In this document: piece after piece, positions 22,786-35,560 of the stretch
How the letters are laid out: each line of letters opens with the position of its first letter
Position numbering within the stretch: position 1 is the stretch's first letter
DNA from: Alligator mississippiensis
Taxonomy: Eukaryota; Chordata; Crocodylia; Alligatoridae
Assembly (NCBI RefSeq): GCF_030867095.1
Contig: NC_081832.1
Location: 61,861,444 to 61,925,443 of the forward strand
DNA: 64,000 nucleotides
Reading direction: 5' to 3'
Notes under the pieces: model-generated
Told to the model about the DNA's origin: nothing
Databases searched by the model: none
What the model saw: the letters and a program-made list of their open reading frames with translations, nothing else
Position numbers and translations under genes: made by a program

Positions 22786-22965
22786 GCTAGACCCCCTAGA
22801 TCATCATCTTGAATTTGTCTTAACTAAGGACCAAAAGCCATTTCCATTTTAGGATTGTTTAGTGGCTCACATGAAATGATGAGTGACTAATGCCTGATCC
22901 AGTGCCTGGTGATATCACTGAAAAGACTCCTTGTGAGCTTTGGATCAGATCTAGAATATGAGACC
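22786..22965 (+). repeat. dispersed repeat, inverted partner of 27000-27172
   Basis: The segment from CCCCCTAGATCATCATCTT through GGATTGTTTAGTGGCTCACA and CTGATCCAGTGCCTGGTGAT to GAGCTTTGGATCAGA is matched almost base for base by the complement of 27000-27172. The inner part pairs CCTTGTGAGCTTTGGATCAG with its partner in a style known from sauropsid dispersed repeats. The family is unnamed here. Confidence 0.8.
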
Positions 22966-23665
22966 TAGAATATCAAACCTAGAATATTAGAACATTATAA
23001 AGAATGTCTTTACAAACTGAAATCCAAATGTGGGGAGTGTATCTTTTTGCCAAGTTTTGACTAACGTTCTAAACTCCACCATGTTACAGATGTTAAGGTG
23101 GAGGATGTACGTACGAGCTACCAGTAGGACCTGTCCATGGCTTGGGGGTTTGATCCCATGACAGCTAAAATAAGGATCCAATATACTATGTTCTTTGAAT
23201 GCTCATGCCTGACTGCACACAGTATGGACAGCTTTTGTCTGACTCCAAACTCATTGATGTAAAGGCTCAGATATTAGATGGTATGTATGCCTTGTACTCA
23301 TTCTCTCCAAATCTAGTATAAGACTTTTGTTTCTCTTATTTAACAGAAGGCCTACACTCACTGCTCCACTAAATCACACTATTAAAATATCAGTTCTGGG
23401 CATATATTATCTGTTTATGCCAGAACCAATCACTGTCACCAGATTCCATGCAACAGGAATTGGGGGCAGTCAAGAGGAAAAAGATCCTACGCTGTAACTT
23501 GGGCCACGAAGTGTGGGGGTACAAAGGTAGTGGGTTTGCAGAAGCACCCAGAACTAGGAGATTTGTCTTCTATTTCCATCTCTGACTCAGACTGTACCAA
23601 ACCTTGGGGAAAAATGGTGAGATTTTCAAAAGTGGCCACTGATTTCAGGAGTCCAGTTTGAGATA

Positions 23666-23712
23666 CCTTAGCTCTGTATTAGCTAACCTTAGCTCTGTAT
23701 TAGCTCTTAGCT
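23666..23712. repeat. short tandem duplication
   Basis: CCTTAGCTCTGTATTAGCT is repeated in direct tandem with a few linking bases. It marks the left edge of the GC-rich block that follows. Confidence 0.8.
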
Positions 23713-24620
23713 AACACGCCCTGCCATGAGAATGCGGGAGAGAGTAAAGAAAGGAGAGCCTTACCAGGGTGAATCTGGACGAAGAAAAAAGACACAGCAA
23801 ACCCAGGCAGGAGAAACGCCGCACCCGGGACAATCAGAGGGATCAGCTGGGGAAGCTGGGGTAGCGGCAGATCAAAAGCTGCTGCAAAGAACCCAGCTGA
23901 TCTAGGATGAACCCGGACGGGGGAGAGAGGCGCAGCTAGCCCAGACAAAAGAACAGCCGTGTTGGACACAATAAGGAGGATCAGCTGGGAGAGCTGGGGA
24001 GACAGCAAATCACAAGCTGCCATGGCAGACCCACCGGCCCAGGGCGGGAAATTTAAGGGATGCCAACAAAGCAGTTGGCATTGATCCCGAAGAAGACGAC
24101 CGAGAAAGAGGTGTGGAGAGGCGAAATGACAATGTCTCAACTGGTGAGTCCAATTTCAGAGGGTGTAATGAACCACTCTGGGGATCTAAAAGAGGAGAAA
24201 GACGGAAAAAAGATTAGAGGCAGGTGGGACAATACACCTGGAACTGGCCCTAAGAGTCAAGGGTGGGATTCGAACTTTGAAGTGGCCAGCTTGGGACCCG
24301 TACGGAGCAGAACAGGGCAAGTGGTTGGGGCAAAGAGAGAGCCTGTGGAACCAGGGCAAGGTAACCAAGAAGCCAGAACTCCTGGAAATGAAGGCTAAGA
24401 ATAGCATGTATAGTATAGAACACCTGGTGCAGGTAGGGCAGGGGATGGGGATGGTGGAGCCCTGTGAAGGGGAGCCAGTATCCCGAGTCACTAACAGCCA
24501 TCTTGCTTCTTAGGATCATTTCTATCTTTTCCTCCTTTTCATCAAAGTCGTGGCAGACAAGCTCCAAAGAGAACACTCGATCCTAGCAGGAGCCATCTTG
24601 ACTTCAGGAAGACTCGGTAC
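23713..24620. other. unclassified GC-rich block with a direct repeat
   Basis: Two direct copies of about 118 bp (about 23766-23883 and 23904-24021, spacing 138 bp) share GATCAGCTGGG, GAGCTGGGG and CACAAGCTGC-type words. The block differs in composition from the AT-rich DNA on both sides, suggesting an inserted repetitive element, but I see no terminal repeats, target duplication or protein similarity. Longer reading frames exist but have no recognisable content. Confidence 0.4.
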
Positions 24621-26999
24621 AACCTTCACGCTCTGATATTCAGAAATTCTCACCACTGATCACTCTTGTTGTAGTCTGCATACCTTAATGGCAACAGCAT
24701 TTTATAGGAGATACTCAGCATCTGAGAGGATCAGACTGCTAGTGCTAAGGGCTTTATCCAGATTAACATTAAACTGAACCAACTCTAATGATTTGCAGTG
24801 AAATAAAAAAATAATTGGATGTAGGAATTATCCATTTCGCAAAGCCAATGTATTTATAAAGCTGTGGTTTTTCATGATTAAAGGTGCTAAGTATATATAA
24901 ATATGATTCGATTAGGTTATTCTTAATAGGTTAGGTTCTCTCTAATAGGTTATCTCTCTCACAGTATACAATAATTCATTTCCATTCCACATTTACCAGT
25001 AATGTACACTAAGGAGCAATGAGGTCAGACCAGGCTTTTGTGGGAGGAAGGTGAATTTGAATAGAAAATGGATGATGTGCCATGAACCAGGTAGCTATGA
25101 GAGGTGTGCCCCATTCCTTCAGAAATATGAGACATGGAGCTGTTAGCCACCCATTTCAGTGTCTGGTGCGGGCCGCATTTGTGTATTCATTCCTAACTTC
25201 AGAAAACATCAGCTGGATCACAGAAATTGTGATGACAGCCCTTGTGGCAGTGCAAAATATAGGCTGTCCTTCTGGTTTTCTTCCTCCTGTGATTTTTCAG
25301 CAAGTCTACACAAGCCTCAAAGGAAGAAGGAGTCTCATTTGATATAACTTATACCTTCTGGGCCCCTCGATTTAAATACTACATAAATGTAGACTCTCTT
25401 TACGCTGCATTTTTTTGTCACTGGTCTGTTACTGCAAAGGGACCATAAAGCCAGCCAGTACGGCTGCTCTTCTGCAGTGTAGAAAGCAGGCCAGGGGAAA
25501 AAAAGGGTATATTCAGAGTCTCTGTGTCTCCTGGATGCTTCTGGCTGCCAGGGCATCTCCTGGAATAATTCAGAGCTGTCAGGAAAGATCTTTAGAACAG
25601 GAAACTTTGAAGGTAATATAAAGCCACTTTTCTTCCATCTGAGGTCCTATATAAAGTGTATCTTCACTGATCCCAGAAACCAAGCTCCTTATATTTATTT
25701 AGGCTTATGTATACTTACAAACATCTGTTTTACACTCTCTGGTTTATACATCATCTCTAAATGTGTCTCTCTAAGTCTAATGGAGTTGAAGGGGAGAGTA
25801 GACCCAGAGAAGACAGAAGAGAGGTGTGGAGCAGCAAAAGCAACTAACAGGAGGGTTAGAAGATATAGGCTAAAGTAAGCCACATCCTATCTAAATCACA
25901 TCTTCTGCCTTTTTGGCATGTAGTTACAGCCACTTAGACACCTTTTCAGATGGCAAGTGGGTGTAAGACAAACTGAGTGTAAAGGAGTTCAATAAAAAAG
26001 GGTGTCTAATTTTTAGCACAACCCCCCACCCCCGGCAACCTTTGAGTCTTTTTGTCGATCTTTATTCAATTCTTTTCTGTAGGGTGTTCCTACACAGTAT
26101 CCACTTTTCAGTATTAGTTATTTACCCCTGTGAATAGCTAACCTTTGGGTTTCATCTTTTGACTGGCTGTTAAAAAATACCCTCATATCAGTAAACACAG
26201 AACTGCTTATTCATTTTTGCTAAGACGTTCGTTGCAATATTTGCAATATGACACGATTCCCTCATGTGACTGTGTGAGGTGATGCTTGTGTGTAATTGAG
26301 AGACTAGTGAAAACACAGTATTAGTCACAGAAGGGAACAGCGCTTGGCTGTTTTGAATATGAAAACCTTTAGGCTATGGAAAAAAAGTGAACCTCATCCT
26401 ACCGTGTTGTCTCCAAAAGTATATTTGAATATAAGGGGACTGACTCACATCGTGGTATATTCTCTGTATTGCCTCTAATGGAACTATGTGGCATTATCCT
26501 GTGCATCACTTCGATCACACGTTTTCTTTTCATGGGAGGTCTTGTTAGTGTTGCCTGTGCCTTGCCAAAGTTACCTCATTATTACCCACCTGTCAGTATT
26601 TAACTGATCTAATCTACCTGAGAGGTTGCCTCTGATGAAATCCTTTTGCCTCAGGTGAGTTTACAAAATATTCATATTGCTAGTTTTTGCCTGTGCTTTG
26701 GAAAAACAGTTTCCTGATTGGAATGAATAAGCAATGAAGTCATAAGGAAGATCTGGCTGAAATGAATTTGACCAAACATGGCACTTTCTTCAGGATGGTT
26801 GGCCAGACTCATAGTCCAAATGCTCTGCGGATCTTGGAGCCAGCTGCACAGTGTGACTTCACCTCGTACCCTGCACAACATGCCAAGGTCTATTTAGATA
26901 GAGGCCCAGCTGAAGGGAGCTTTTATATGAATCTGCTTCATACAGAGTCATTATTATAGTTCTGAACAAAAGAAGGAGGAACACCATAAAGCCAGAGTG
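24621..26999. other. intergenic, nothing recognised
   Basis: AT-rich DNA with scattered homopolymers. No gene, RNA or bounded element is evident. Confidence 0.5.
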
Positions 27000-27172
27000 T
27001 TTAAGTAGGGTCTGATCCAAAGCTCATGGGGAGTCTTTTCAGTGATTTCACCAGGCACTGGATCAGGCATTAGTCACCATTTAATGTGAGCCACTAAACA
27101 ATCCTAAGATGGAAACAGCTTTTGGTCTTTATTTAGGGGAAATTAAAAATGATGATCTAGGGGGTGCCTATG
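27000..27172 (-). repeat. dispersed repeat, inverted partner of 22786-22965
   Basis: The complement of this segment reproduces the partner copy: GGTCTGATCCAAAGCTCAT, CACCAGGCACTGGATCAGGC, GAGCCACTAAACAATCCTAA and GATGATCTAGGGGGTGC. A few small indels separate the two, which lie about 4.0 kb apart. Confidence 0.8.
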
Positions 27173-29587
27173 GAAGGTCATCAGGTTCATGCTGAAGCTG
27201 TTCTAATCATCTGAAACATGCAGGTTAGTTCTGCTTTGGCTAAAAATGGAAGAAGCAGATGGGAGGAAAACTCTTAATTATGGAATTCATCGCTGGTAAC
27301 CAGGGAGTCAAGCTGAAAAGCTCATTATCCCATAATTTCTCTTAGATGGAGGGAGAGAATAGAGTGGATGGGTGGGAGAGTTCCTATACTTCTTGGGGGG
27401 AGGGGAGATTACATATAGATTCTATAAAACTTGGGCATTTGTGCCCCGGATAAGGGATGGCAATATTTTTTATTTTTTATAATAAATATATAAATAAAAC
27501 TCCCTTTACTGCTAGTTTATCTCTCAGAACTACCTGTGGAAAATTGATCTTCAGAAGAATCATATAATAAAGGCAAAAGTAAGTAAAATACAGCATACAG
27601 TATAAAGGTCTTGGAATCCATACAGATCATTCTTTTCAGATGGTTTTACTGGGGCTGTACTTAAACAAAACCCTACTGAATTATGAAACATGGAAATGAG
27701 GATCAGAATCTAAAGTTTTTAGCTCGGAGTGATGATTAGTTTAATGATCTGAAGCCTTTCTCCCACAGTAGGTTTTGTTCTGTTTGTTTAGGTTCCCTTA
27801 CCATGCCCCAAAGTGTGATGTATCAGTGCCCACTGATCAGTTTCCTTCCTTCAGTTCTCATTTTTTTCATCAAAAAGAGGAACAAGAATTGAAATCTGAT
27901 AAAAGACTTGGGCAGATCTGAAACAGTAAATAAAAGAGGCGCATGAATCATTCTGTTACAGAAATGACGAGAAAGGACGGAAAAAGGTAGTGGCTTGGGA
28001 GAAGAAATCTATGTTATACATGGCTGATTCAGCTCTCTGGACTGAAAATGAATCACCAGAATATTTCAAACACATTACCAGCATTAAGACACACAAAACC
28101 CCCAAGCTCAGAAAACCTAAGTTTTGAAACTATTGTAACTTTAAAGTAACAAAAGGATGAACATAACAGCTTTAACAACAAGATCAGCATTATAATGTCC
28201 CTAAAGTACCGTGTGCCAACTTGCAATGTTTGCCAACTAGAGCCTCACAAAAATAGAAAGTATGCTGCCATAAGAAAAATAATAACAACAATAATAATGT
28301 AGCTAGTACGTTCAATAGTGCCTTCCAACCTGGAATGCTTTGGAAACTTTTAGCCAGGTTCTTCTTTGCCCCCTGGCACCTTTATGCTGCTACAGTGGTA
28401 AAGAGTCTGTAAAGCAGAGGATCTATCGGCAAATACTGCTTGTATAGGAACTTCCCTACATCATGAAGAGCTAGCTATGAAAGTTCCTCACTACTTCCTA
28501 TTCATATCTACCAGATTACAATATACCCAAGTATAAGTTAGACTATCCATCAGGGTACTCTAACTTTCAATAGGTTTCAGACAGACCCTAGTACTGTCCC
28601 AGTACATGGGGAGGGGCAAAAGTATTTTACAGTCTCCCTTTCGCCTCCCTCCCTTCATTCCTGTGGTCAGTATAGCTCAGCTGGAATGGAAGACCAGCCT
28701 GAATATGTAGGAATTTCTTCAATCATGTCTAAGGTATGGCCACCTTCACAGTTTTAACACAGCAGTTGTTTCAAAACATGACCATCAGGTTTCTTTATAT
28801 AATATACTACCACAATTTTATGATTAGGAATACAGTAGGATTATAGACTACTACAGTACATCTGCATAAAGGCTATCAAATAGCTGTAATTGTTAAAAGA
28901 AAAGCTATCCCTATTATCATCTGGGATTTTCAGTAGAACCAAAAGGAAATAGGAGCTCAACTCCTAATAAACTTCAATGGGGTTTGCATGTCTAATTCTT
29001 TTTGGTTTCTTTGCAAATCCCAGCCTTACTAATTAAATGTTAAAGTATATGGAATGCAAAGCTTTCATGCCAAGTTGATTCAAAAGCTGCTGGATTCAGA
29101 TTAGCAAAAAAGCTGACAACGTATTTTTAATAAAAGAATGCAAGTTACAGATGTAAACATGTGGACAGGAAAGGCAGAAAGTGCGGGTGCAGACCAAGAG
29201 ACAAACATTCATTCCCAATGAACCCTTTAGAACATCTGGAATGCTACAACTGAGATGTCATTTACCAAGAATGTCAGCCAATCCCAATTCAGATGGTTCC
29301 CATTAGTGTAAGATCAGGCGACCAAGCAAGGCTAAAAATATTTGCTTTCTATGCTTTTTTCCCTCTTTTTTAATCACCCTTACACAATTTCTGTAATTTA
29401 GAAACGTTTTCTTGGAATATTGTTTGGCTGTTGGTTGTACTCCAGTACTCATGCCTTTGCTATGACTCAGGGCCATTCCCCCCTAAGTCGTCCTGATACA
29501 TTTTTAATTAGCAATAGGTTAGGACAATATGTGTATGCAACACTAAGCCAAAAACAGTGACTTTTGATCAGAAATGCCAATGACTAG
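27173..29587. other. intergenic, nothing firmly recognised
   Basis: No gene or bounded transposon is seen. The stretch 29030-29530 is unrepetitive and contains a perfect AP-1 motif TGACTCA at about 29464, but no further support for regulatory function is visible. Confidence 0.4.
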
Positions 29588-29595
29588 ATAGATAA

Positions 29596-30232
29596 CAGGC
29601 CATGTGTAGATGAAACGAGAGGCATGTGTGCATGACACTTTAAAGCGCTGTTTGTATGCCTTGGCGGTGTATTGCACATTCATTCCAGCAGCTGCAGGAA
29701 ATTTGGTGGTGTAATGCACCTTAAATGACTTGGGGCGCAGCAAACTAAAACTCCTTCAAGGAGTTCTAGTTTGCTGCCCCTACAGCCACGGAGTGAAGTA
29801 CTGGGCTCCATGCAGCTCCACGCTCTGCAGCAATCCCTGCAGACAGCCTGGCAGCAGCCCGGGAAGGCAAGCTCTGGCCAAGAAAAGTGGCAAGTCTGAC
29901 CCCGCCTGCCCCGGAGCCTGCCTGCCTGCCTGAGCTGTGCGGGGGCCCGGTGCTTCCCTCTGTGGCTGCGGTGCCCACCAGGGCTGCTTGAGCCGGGTGC
30001 CACCTGCGGATGGGGCAGGAGCTCCAGCGGAGGGAAGCACCAGCTCCTCTACAGCCCAGGGATCGCTCCGCCCACCAGCAGCTCACCCTCCCCTCCCCTC
30101 CCCACCCAAGAGGCAGGTAAGTCAGTGGTGTGTGTGCATGACATAGAGGTTTAATCAGCCCTAAACTGAAGTGGTGTTTTTTATAACCCACCACTTCAAT
30201 TTAGGGCCCCTGTTTTGTCTACACATAGACTG
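29596..30232. mobile_element. 637-bp foldback DNA element with nested palindromes
   Basis: The outer ends CAGGCCATGTGTAGATGAAA and (complement of the right end) CAGTCTATGTGTAGACAAAA form an imperfect terminal inverted repeat. Flanks ATAGATAA and ACAGACTA match 5 of 8, so the duplication is weak. Inside are a 41-bp near-perfect palindrome (29737-29777) and a subterminal hairpin with 18-bp arms (30159-30206). The middle is GC-rich. No protein is encoded. Confidence 0.65.
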
Positions 30233-30240
30233 ACAGACTA

Positions 30241-31597
30241 TTTTGGGTTATTTCCTCAAACAACGTATAAACATCTGTAAAGACTGCCAATAAATCTATC
30301 AATAAGAAAACCCTACCAAAGATTAAAGTCAAAGGAGCCACACACCTTACACTAAGTACCTGGCCTACAGGAAGAGAACTTAAGAGGAAGAGAGAAAGCA
30401 AGCTTGCTGTTGTAAGTGTAGGTCCTAATACCTGCATCTCCAAGGGGACTCAGTAAACATGGGGCAGAAGTCTGTCTCCTACTGGTCGTAGTTACAAGGC
30501 AAGCCTCCTCTCCTACTTGGAAGAGCCTGAAGTGAGTACATCCAGGGCTATGATTCCTGGTATGTGCAGATTTGCAATGCAACTGATTTCCCTTAGGGAA
30601 GGTGTTAAAATCTTTCCTGACTGCCATATTACCTCTGCAGAATGAGCACTGCTGCTGCTCAATATCATGGTGAAAAACTTCAAGAAATAATTAATCTTTA
30701 CTGGGGCAGGAGAACCTGTTTCTTCTCAGAAGTCAGAGCAGATTTGCTAGTTTCATGTCTATCAGAGTCAGCGTGACTCCACAACATTTACAGACACACA
30801 CAAATAAATCAAGAAAATTACTTCTTTCAGCGTGAGGAAAACACTTAGGAACTTTTGAGTGTACTATTGAAAGAATTTAACAAACAGCACCTATGAATCC
30901 TTTTGATACCTCTGTGCAGTAAGTAAATTTTATTAGAACAGATAGGGAAAAACGCATAAATGGCTGATGTTTGAAATTCTGGTCTCAGGCACAAGTTGTA
31001 AGGGAAAAGGTTTGGTCCTGGCAGAAATTCCAAATTAATATATTTTTCAACTATTTCCTACTGGTTCCAAATGGTAAGCAGGTTTCAGAACAGTGCAGTG
31101 GATCAACTGATTCCTGGAGTACTGGTCCTCTAGTAGAAACAGCTAAGAAAAGAGGGAAAAAATGCAACCAGGTGAAGAATTCCAGTGTAACTTACTACAC
31201 ACTTCACTCAAAACAAGGGAGCTCCAAAAATGTTGAGTGCAAAACAAAACCCAGCTTGGAGGTAGCTGAACAGCCTGACTTTCAGCAGTACAGTACTGTA
31301 GTTCCAGCTGGGCCTGCTCCATCCCCCCATATCCAAGACAGTGGACCCATAGAGTACATGGACCTACTGGCCTCATCACCATCACATCCCTGCCCCCTTG
31401 AATGTGACTGGATGATATTAGGGTGTTGTCAATAAGAGGGGGAGTTTTCCACATCTGTGCACCAGTAAGAATCGAATCAATACTGGTATTAATGAGTCAT
31501 TAGTAGTAGCGTTATTCTGAAATCACCAAAACCTGTATGAGCATATATGGCAGCACCGCTCCACAGAACTTGACATCTAAGACAAGATGCAACCAAT
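30241..31597. other. intergenic, nothing recognised
   Basis: No gene or bounded element is seen. The 154-codon frame at 30971-31435 has no recognisable domain and spans ordinary low-complexity DNA. Confidence 0.5.
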
Positions 31598-31605
31598 AAC
31601 TATAA

Positions 31606-31781
31606 CAGCACTGTCCAACTGGCAGCCCAAGGGCTGCATGCAACCCACGAGGGAATCATTTGCAGTACAGCCTGTGGTACTGGGGGAGCTGGGGGCAGAG
31701 AGCACTGGTGTAGTGTGGCCCCTGCTGGTGCAGCTCATGGGGCATGTGGCCCTCTGGTCACTTAAAAAGTGGACAGCCCTG
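31606..31781. mobile_element. 176-bp hAT-type MITE
   Basis: It begins CAGCACTGTCCAACTGGCAG and ends AAAAAGTGGACAGCCCTG, whose complement CAGGGCTGTCCACTT pairs with the left end. Flanks AACTATAA (31598-31605) and AAGTGTAA (31782-31789) agree at 6 of 8. Confidence 0.8.
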
Positions 31782-31939
31782 AAGTGTAACACACAAAGAG
31801 GTATAGGAACACAGACGCCTAATCTATTAAGTTTTCTAGTTTTAAGATTTTTTTTTTCTTAGTATACATATAAATTAACACAGTTATGTATATCTCCCCA
31901 CCCCCACAAGTCCTTGCTGGCCATCCTTCTAGCCATTAA

Positions 31940-32560
31940 CAATAAGTAATTTCCTACAGGCATCATGAAAGAACTGAGTGAGGAATATGAAGGAAGACAT
32001 AACAGCGATTTTATAGATTGCTTTGAGGCGGGACAGAGTTTTGAAAACCTTGAAAATTAGGAGAAGTTTGAATTTTTTACAGCAAAGGAGACAGCCAGTA
32101 CATAAACTCAAAGTGGTGGTGATGTCAAAGTGGTGGTGATATAAAATGCATGGCTTGGAAGATGATCTTAGCAACAGAATTCTACATGGACTCTAAGAAC
32201 GACAAGGTGCGTTTCAGGAGTAGAGATTGCAGTAGTCAAGATGGGAAATCATAAGGTCTGGATGAGAATGCTGGTTATCTGGATAAATGGAAAAGCAGAC
32301 TTCAGAAGTATTATGAAGGAAGAAGCGTCACGGTTTGAAAAGAGCCTGGACGAGCAAATCTAGCAGAGCAGAGTCCAAAATAACCACCAGGTAATACGCC
32401 TGATTGTTTAGGAGGATGTGATGCTGTCAATCGTCACAGAAAAAGAAAAGTTTCAGAGGGAAAATATTAAACTTGGTGCTGGTCTCATTAGATTCAACTT
32501 GGACACATCCAAGAGCAAGAGAAAAGCTAAAATGAGGGATTAGATGGAGGGATACAAGTC
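31940..32560 (-). repeat. ancient LINE fragment (reverse-transcriptase 3' region)
   Basis: The complement of 32224-32258 reads LMISHLDYCNL, a decayed form of the SRLDYCNSL motif near the end of the reverse transcriptase of L2/Rex-type LINEs. Further along that strand (about 32100-32040) weak traces resemble the family's LHWLPV and FKAL words. The frame is interrupted many times, as expected of a very old copy. Exact clade is uncertain. Confidence 0.55.
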
Positions 32561-33477
32561 AGATTAATTACCAAATGACAATGTCTGGTAGGTGGTTGGC
32601 AGCTTATAAGAATGAATTGGTGCATCTTAGTCCATTTCCTACCAAGACAGTTGGCCACAACACACAACACTAACTGCCCCTTCAACACCAATTGGCCCCA
32701 CTGTCTCAGGTAGACACCACACTTAAATAGACTGCAAAAAGGAGGGTGTATTTCCCTTCCCTCTGAGAGATTCTTCTTCCATATGAAGCTTAAGGTGTAG
32801 TAGTAAGGGGTGAGTAGGAGAAGCTTGCCTTCCCGCTGCCCAGGCTGTAGCTGCTCTGTGGACAGAGAATCTCAGGGGTTAGGGCTGATAAAAAGGCACC
32901 TTCTAGCAACGCTGAATTTACTCTAGGAAAAGAAAAGAAGTAGGTGCAAAAAACTCAAAGCTACATTTACTAAGAAAATGGCACAGCATGTATAAACAGA
33001 ATTAAAAACACCCAACACCTCCAGTGGCAGATTCTAAATCCTCTGATACACAGAGTTATTTTTTCTTCAAATAACATCATCCTCTCTCCCCCACCCCAAT
33101 CAAGAGCTGTGTGGTTTCCAGCAGTGCTGTCAGATTGATGAGTGGGCGACCTTTCATGGTGTGTGTAATTCAAGTATCCTAATACACAAATGATTGCAGC
33201 AGTCAGAGAACATGCAAATTGTGTCCCACAGCCAGCTGTTAGTCATCCTCCTTGGGGAACTCATTCCTTCATAGCTAGTGTCCCAGAACAAACTGTATTT
33301 TTGCTTATCTGCATTTTTAGGGTCTTTCAACAGCAGCTTAAAGGTTAAAGCCCTTCTCTCGAATATAATACTAATCTAAAACAGCTGGAGTAAAAAAATG
33401 TCTGCTCTTCCCCAAAATACTAAACAAATTCCCTGTAATTCACCCACACAACAGTTGGACTTAGTGTAAAAATATTA

Positions 33478-33735
33478 CAGCAATTACATGGCAGCTTTCA
33501 GCAAAGGGGCTCCAAAGCATTTTATGTATTAATGGAGCCTCACATGACTGTGAAGTAAGCACTGAGTGGAGGAATTATGATCTAGGGATTCAGGTAGGGG
33601 AGCAGAAATCAGGATTCCTAGGGTTTTATTCCTGTCTCTGATCTCATGTGAGACATTGGACAAACCTGTCATATTCTCTGTGCCTCTGTTCCCCCATCCG
33701 TAAAAACTGGGATAATTATACTTAGCTTAACTGAG
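33478..33735 (+). repeat. MIR-like SINE, long copy
   Basis: This stretch has the expected MIR order: a 5' portion, the core (GATTCAGGTAGGGGAGCAG, AGGATTCCTAGGG), and the 3' part TCTGTGCCTCTGTTCCCCCA then CCGTAAAAACTGGGATAAT. It is the best-preserved MIR-type copy in the window. Confidence 0.8.
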
Positions 33736-34184
33736 AAAAATCCTCAGACTGAGGACACTACATGGATTTTTCCTTGGGAGTTAACATGCCAGAACATGTG
33801 CCAGTATATATGGTATCAAATGGGTTCTTAAGGCTTTTTATTTCCAGCTTCCCACATCTCCAAGAATCTATTCCGCCCATAAAGAGTGCCAGAATCCCTT
33901 TACCTCCCCTTTTCTCTTGTAAATGCTCCCAAAATCAGAATAGGGGGAGCACTAAGTTGTGCCAGCCTGGGATTCACTTATTCTCTTGGTCAAAATGAAT
34001 CTACCATCTTTATTTTCAATCGATGTAACACTGATGGCTACCTTTCAAACTTCCCTTTGTGGGGCACATAAAATGTTTCATGAGCCATAAGTGGCCTACA
34101 GGCCAGCCATCTAGAACCCTCATTTTTGGTGCTCAAATAGCCCTTGTTGTCACAGCAACCGAGTGCCTGACAAACTCTACCAAA

Positions 34185-34425
34185 TCTTATCATCACAATA
34201 CCTTTGTGACAAGTGGAGCACTATACCTATTTTACAAATTGAGCTGTGGCACAGGGTAACTTAATGGCCAGATGTTTAAAGTTATATAGGACTCAGTCAA
34301 TGGAGCTACACTCTTAAATTCCTTTAAAAGTCTAGTCCAAAATGGCTTGGAGAGCCTGGAATTAAATCTACATATCCCAAGGTCTGTTCCAGTGCTGTAC
34401 TCACTACAAGATCTTTCTTTCCAAC
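34185..34425 (-). repeat. MIR-like SINE fragment
   Basis: CTATTTTACAAATTGAGCTG followed by GGCACAGGGTAACTTAATGG corresponds to the complement of the MIR 3' half. The rest to about 34425 aligns loosely with the core. Confidence 0.55.
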
Positions 34426-34537
34426 ACAAGGAGAATCATGAAGGGTAAGATCCTGTTTGAAGTTTCTTTGCACAGTCAGATCTGACCATGTTATCTGAGT
34501 GGATCTGAAAATCAAGCTCTCAGTGTTCACTTCACAG

Positions 34538-34655
34538 GAACATAGGGCTGGATGAGATCAGCTGGAACCCTAAGTCCAGTCCCTGTGATCACAGACAACC
34601 AGCAACCATGTAACAGCTGTTACTCCATAGGAGACTGGAAGAATATATCTTCTCT
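34538..34655 (-). repeat. CR1-like 3' end fragment
   Basis: GGAACATAGGGCTGGATGAG then AGTCCAGTCCCTGTGATCAC is the complement of a typical CR1 3' end (normally '...GACTGGAAGGGACCT...'). It closely resembles the fragment at 38171-38290. Confidence 0.5.
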
Positions 34656-35369
34656 GGCCCCTCCAGTCCACCACAGCCCAAGGCATTCTGTAAAACCCAT
34701 ACCTCGTAGAAAAGCTGCCACATTTCAAAAAAAGGTGACTAAGAGTGGCAGGTAATAACTAAGATGCAACACAAAGTACATTTAGCAAAGGTTATTCCCG
34801 TGTTTGTACCTTGCTAAACCCAGAATTGAATCACTCAGGGTCATAAATATGCCTGTGAGTATTCTGAATGGTTCAAGAGCATGAGACTTGGCAAAAAAAA
34901 CCCCATGAGAGTTGGGAACAGTGGATCAGGCATAATGAGAAACACACCCACAGGGACTTACTCAAACCCCTCTGGAGGGGATGATTGGACAGGATTTGGA
35001 GTACATAGTGTTGAAGGAGCAAATACATAGATTTTTGATCATACAAAGTAGACACCAGTGTCAGTTTACTTTTGGCTCTTATCTGAGTGAACTAACGTGT
35101 ATTAAACTTTGAACTTTGCTCACCCTCATGCTGTTGTGTTACGTGGCTCAGTGAGCCACAGGAGGCCTTACCTTACTTATCCTGTTCCCAGACACGATCA
35201 GCCCTTACTGACTAACTGGGGGAGCTTCCCCTCCAGGAGTGAAGAAGTTGTTTTGGTGGGAATGCCAGCCCTTCACCTATTCCTGAAATTTCTGGCATCA
35301 GCCAGAGCACCAAGGTCTTCTCTGTTCTGTTCTAGGTATTGTATGGCTAGTCCCATCCCAATCTTCAAT

Positions 35370-35560
35370 GCATTTATCCTCACAACATATCTGTAAGGTC
35401 GAAGAGTTAATATTTGCTTTACTTTATAGGTGGGAAAATTAAGCAAAGAGGCTCAGTGACTTGCCAAAGGTCACACAGGAATCCTGTAGTGGAACATGAA
35501 AGTGACCTTGGGTCTTGCAGGTTCCAGTCTAGAATTCTTATCACCAAACCAGACTTTTCT
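35370..35560 (-). repeat. MIR-like SINE
   Basis: TGGGAAAATTAAGCAAAGAG, GCTCAGTGACTTGCCAAAGG and TCACACAGGAATCCTGTAG are a clear complement of the MIR core and 3' part. Confidence 0.8.

Noticed and set aside
23713-24620. Host gene exon cluster in the GC-rich block
   Set aside because: Reading frames are short, no protein family is recognisable, and the direct repeat fits a repetitive element better.
30971-31435. 154-codon plus-strand frame
   Set aside because: No domain, no splice context and no codon bias; expected by chance in a window of this length.
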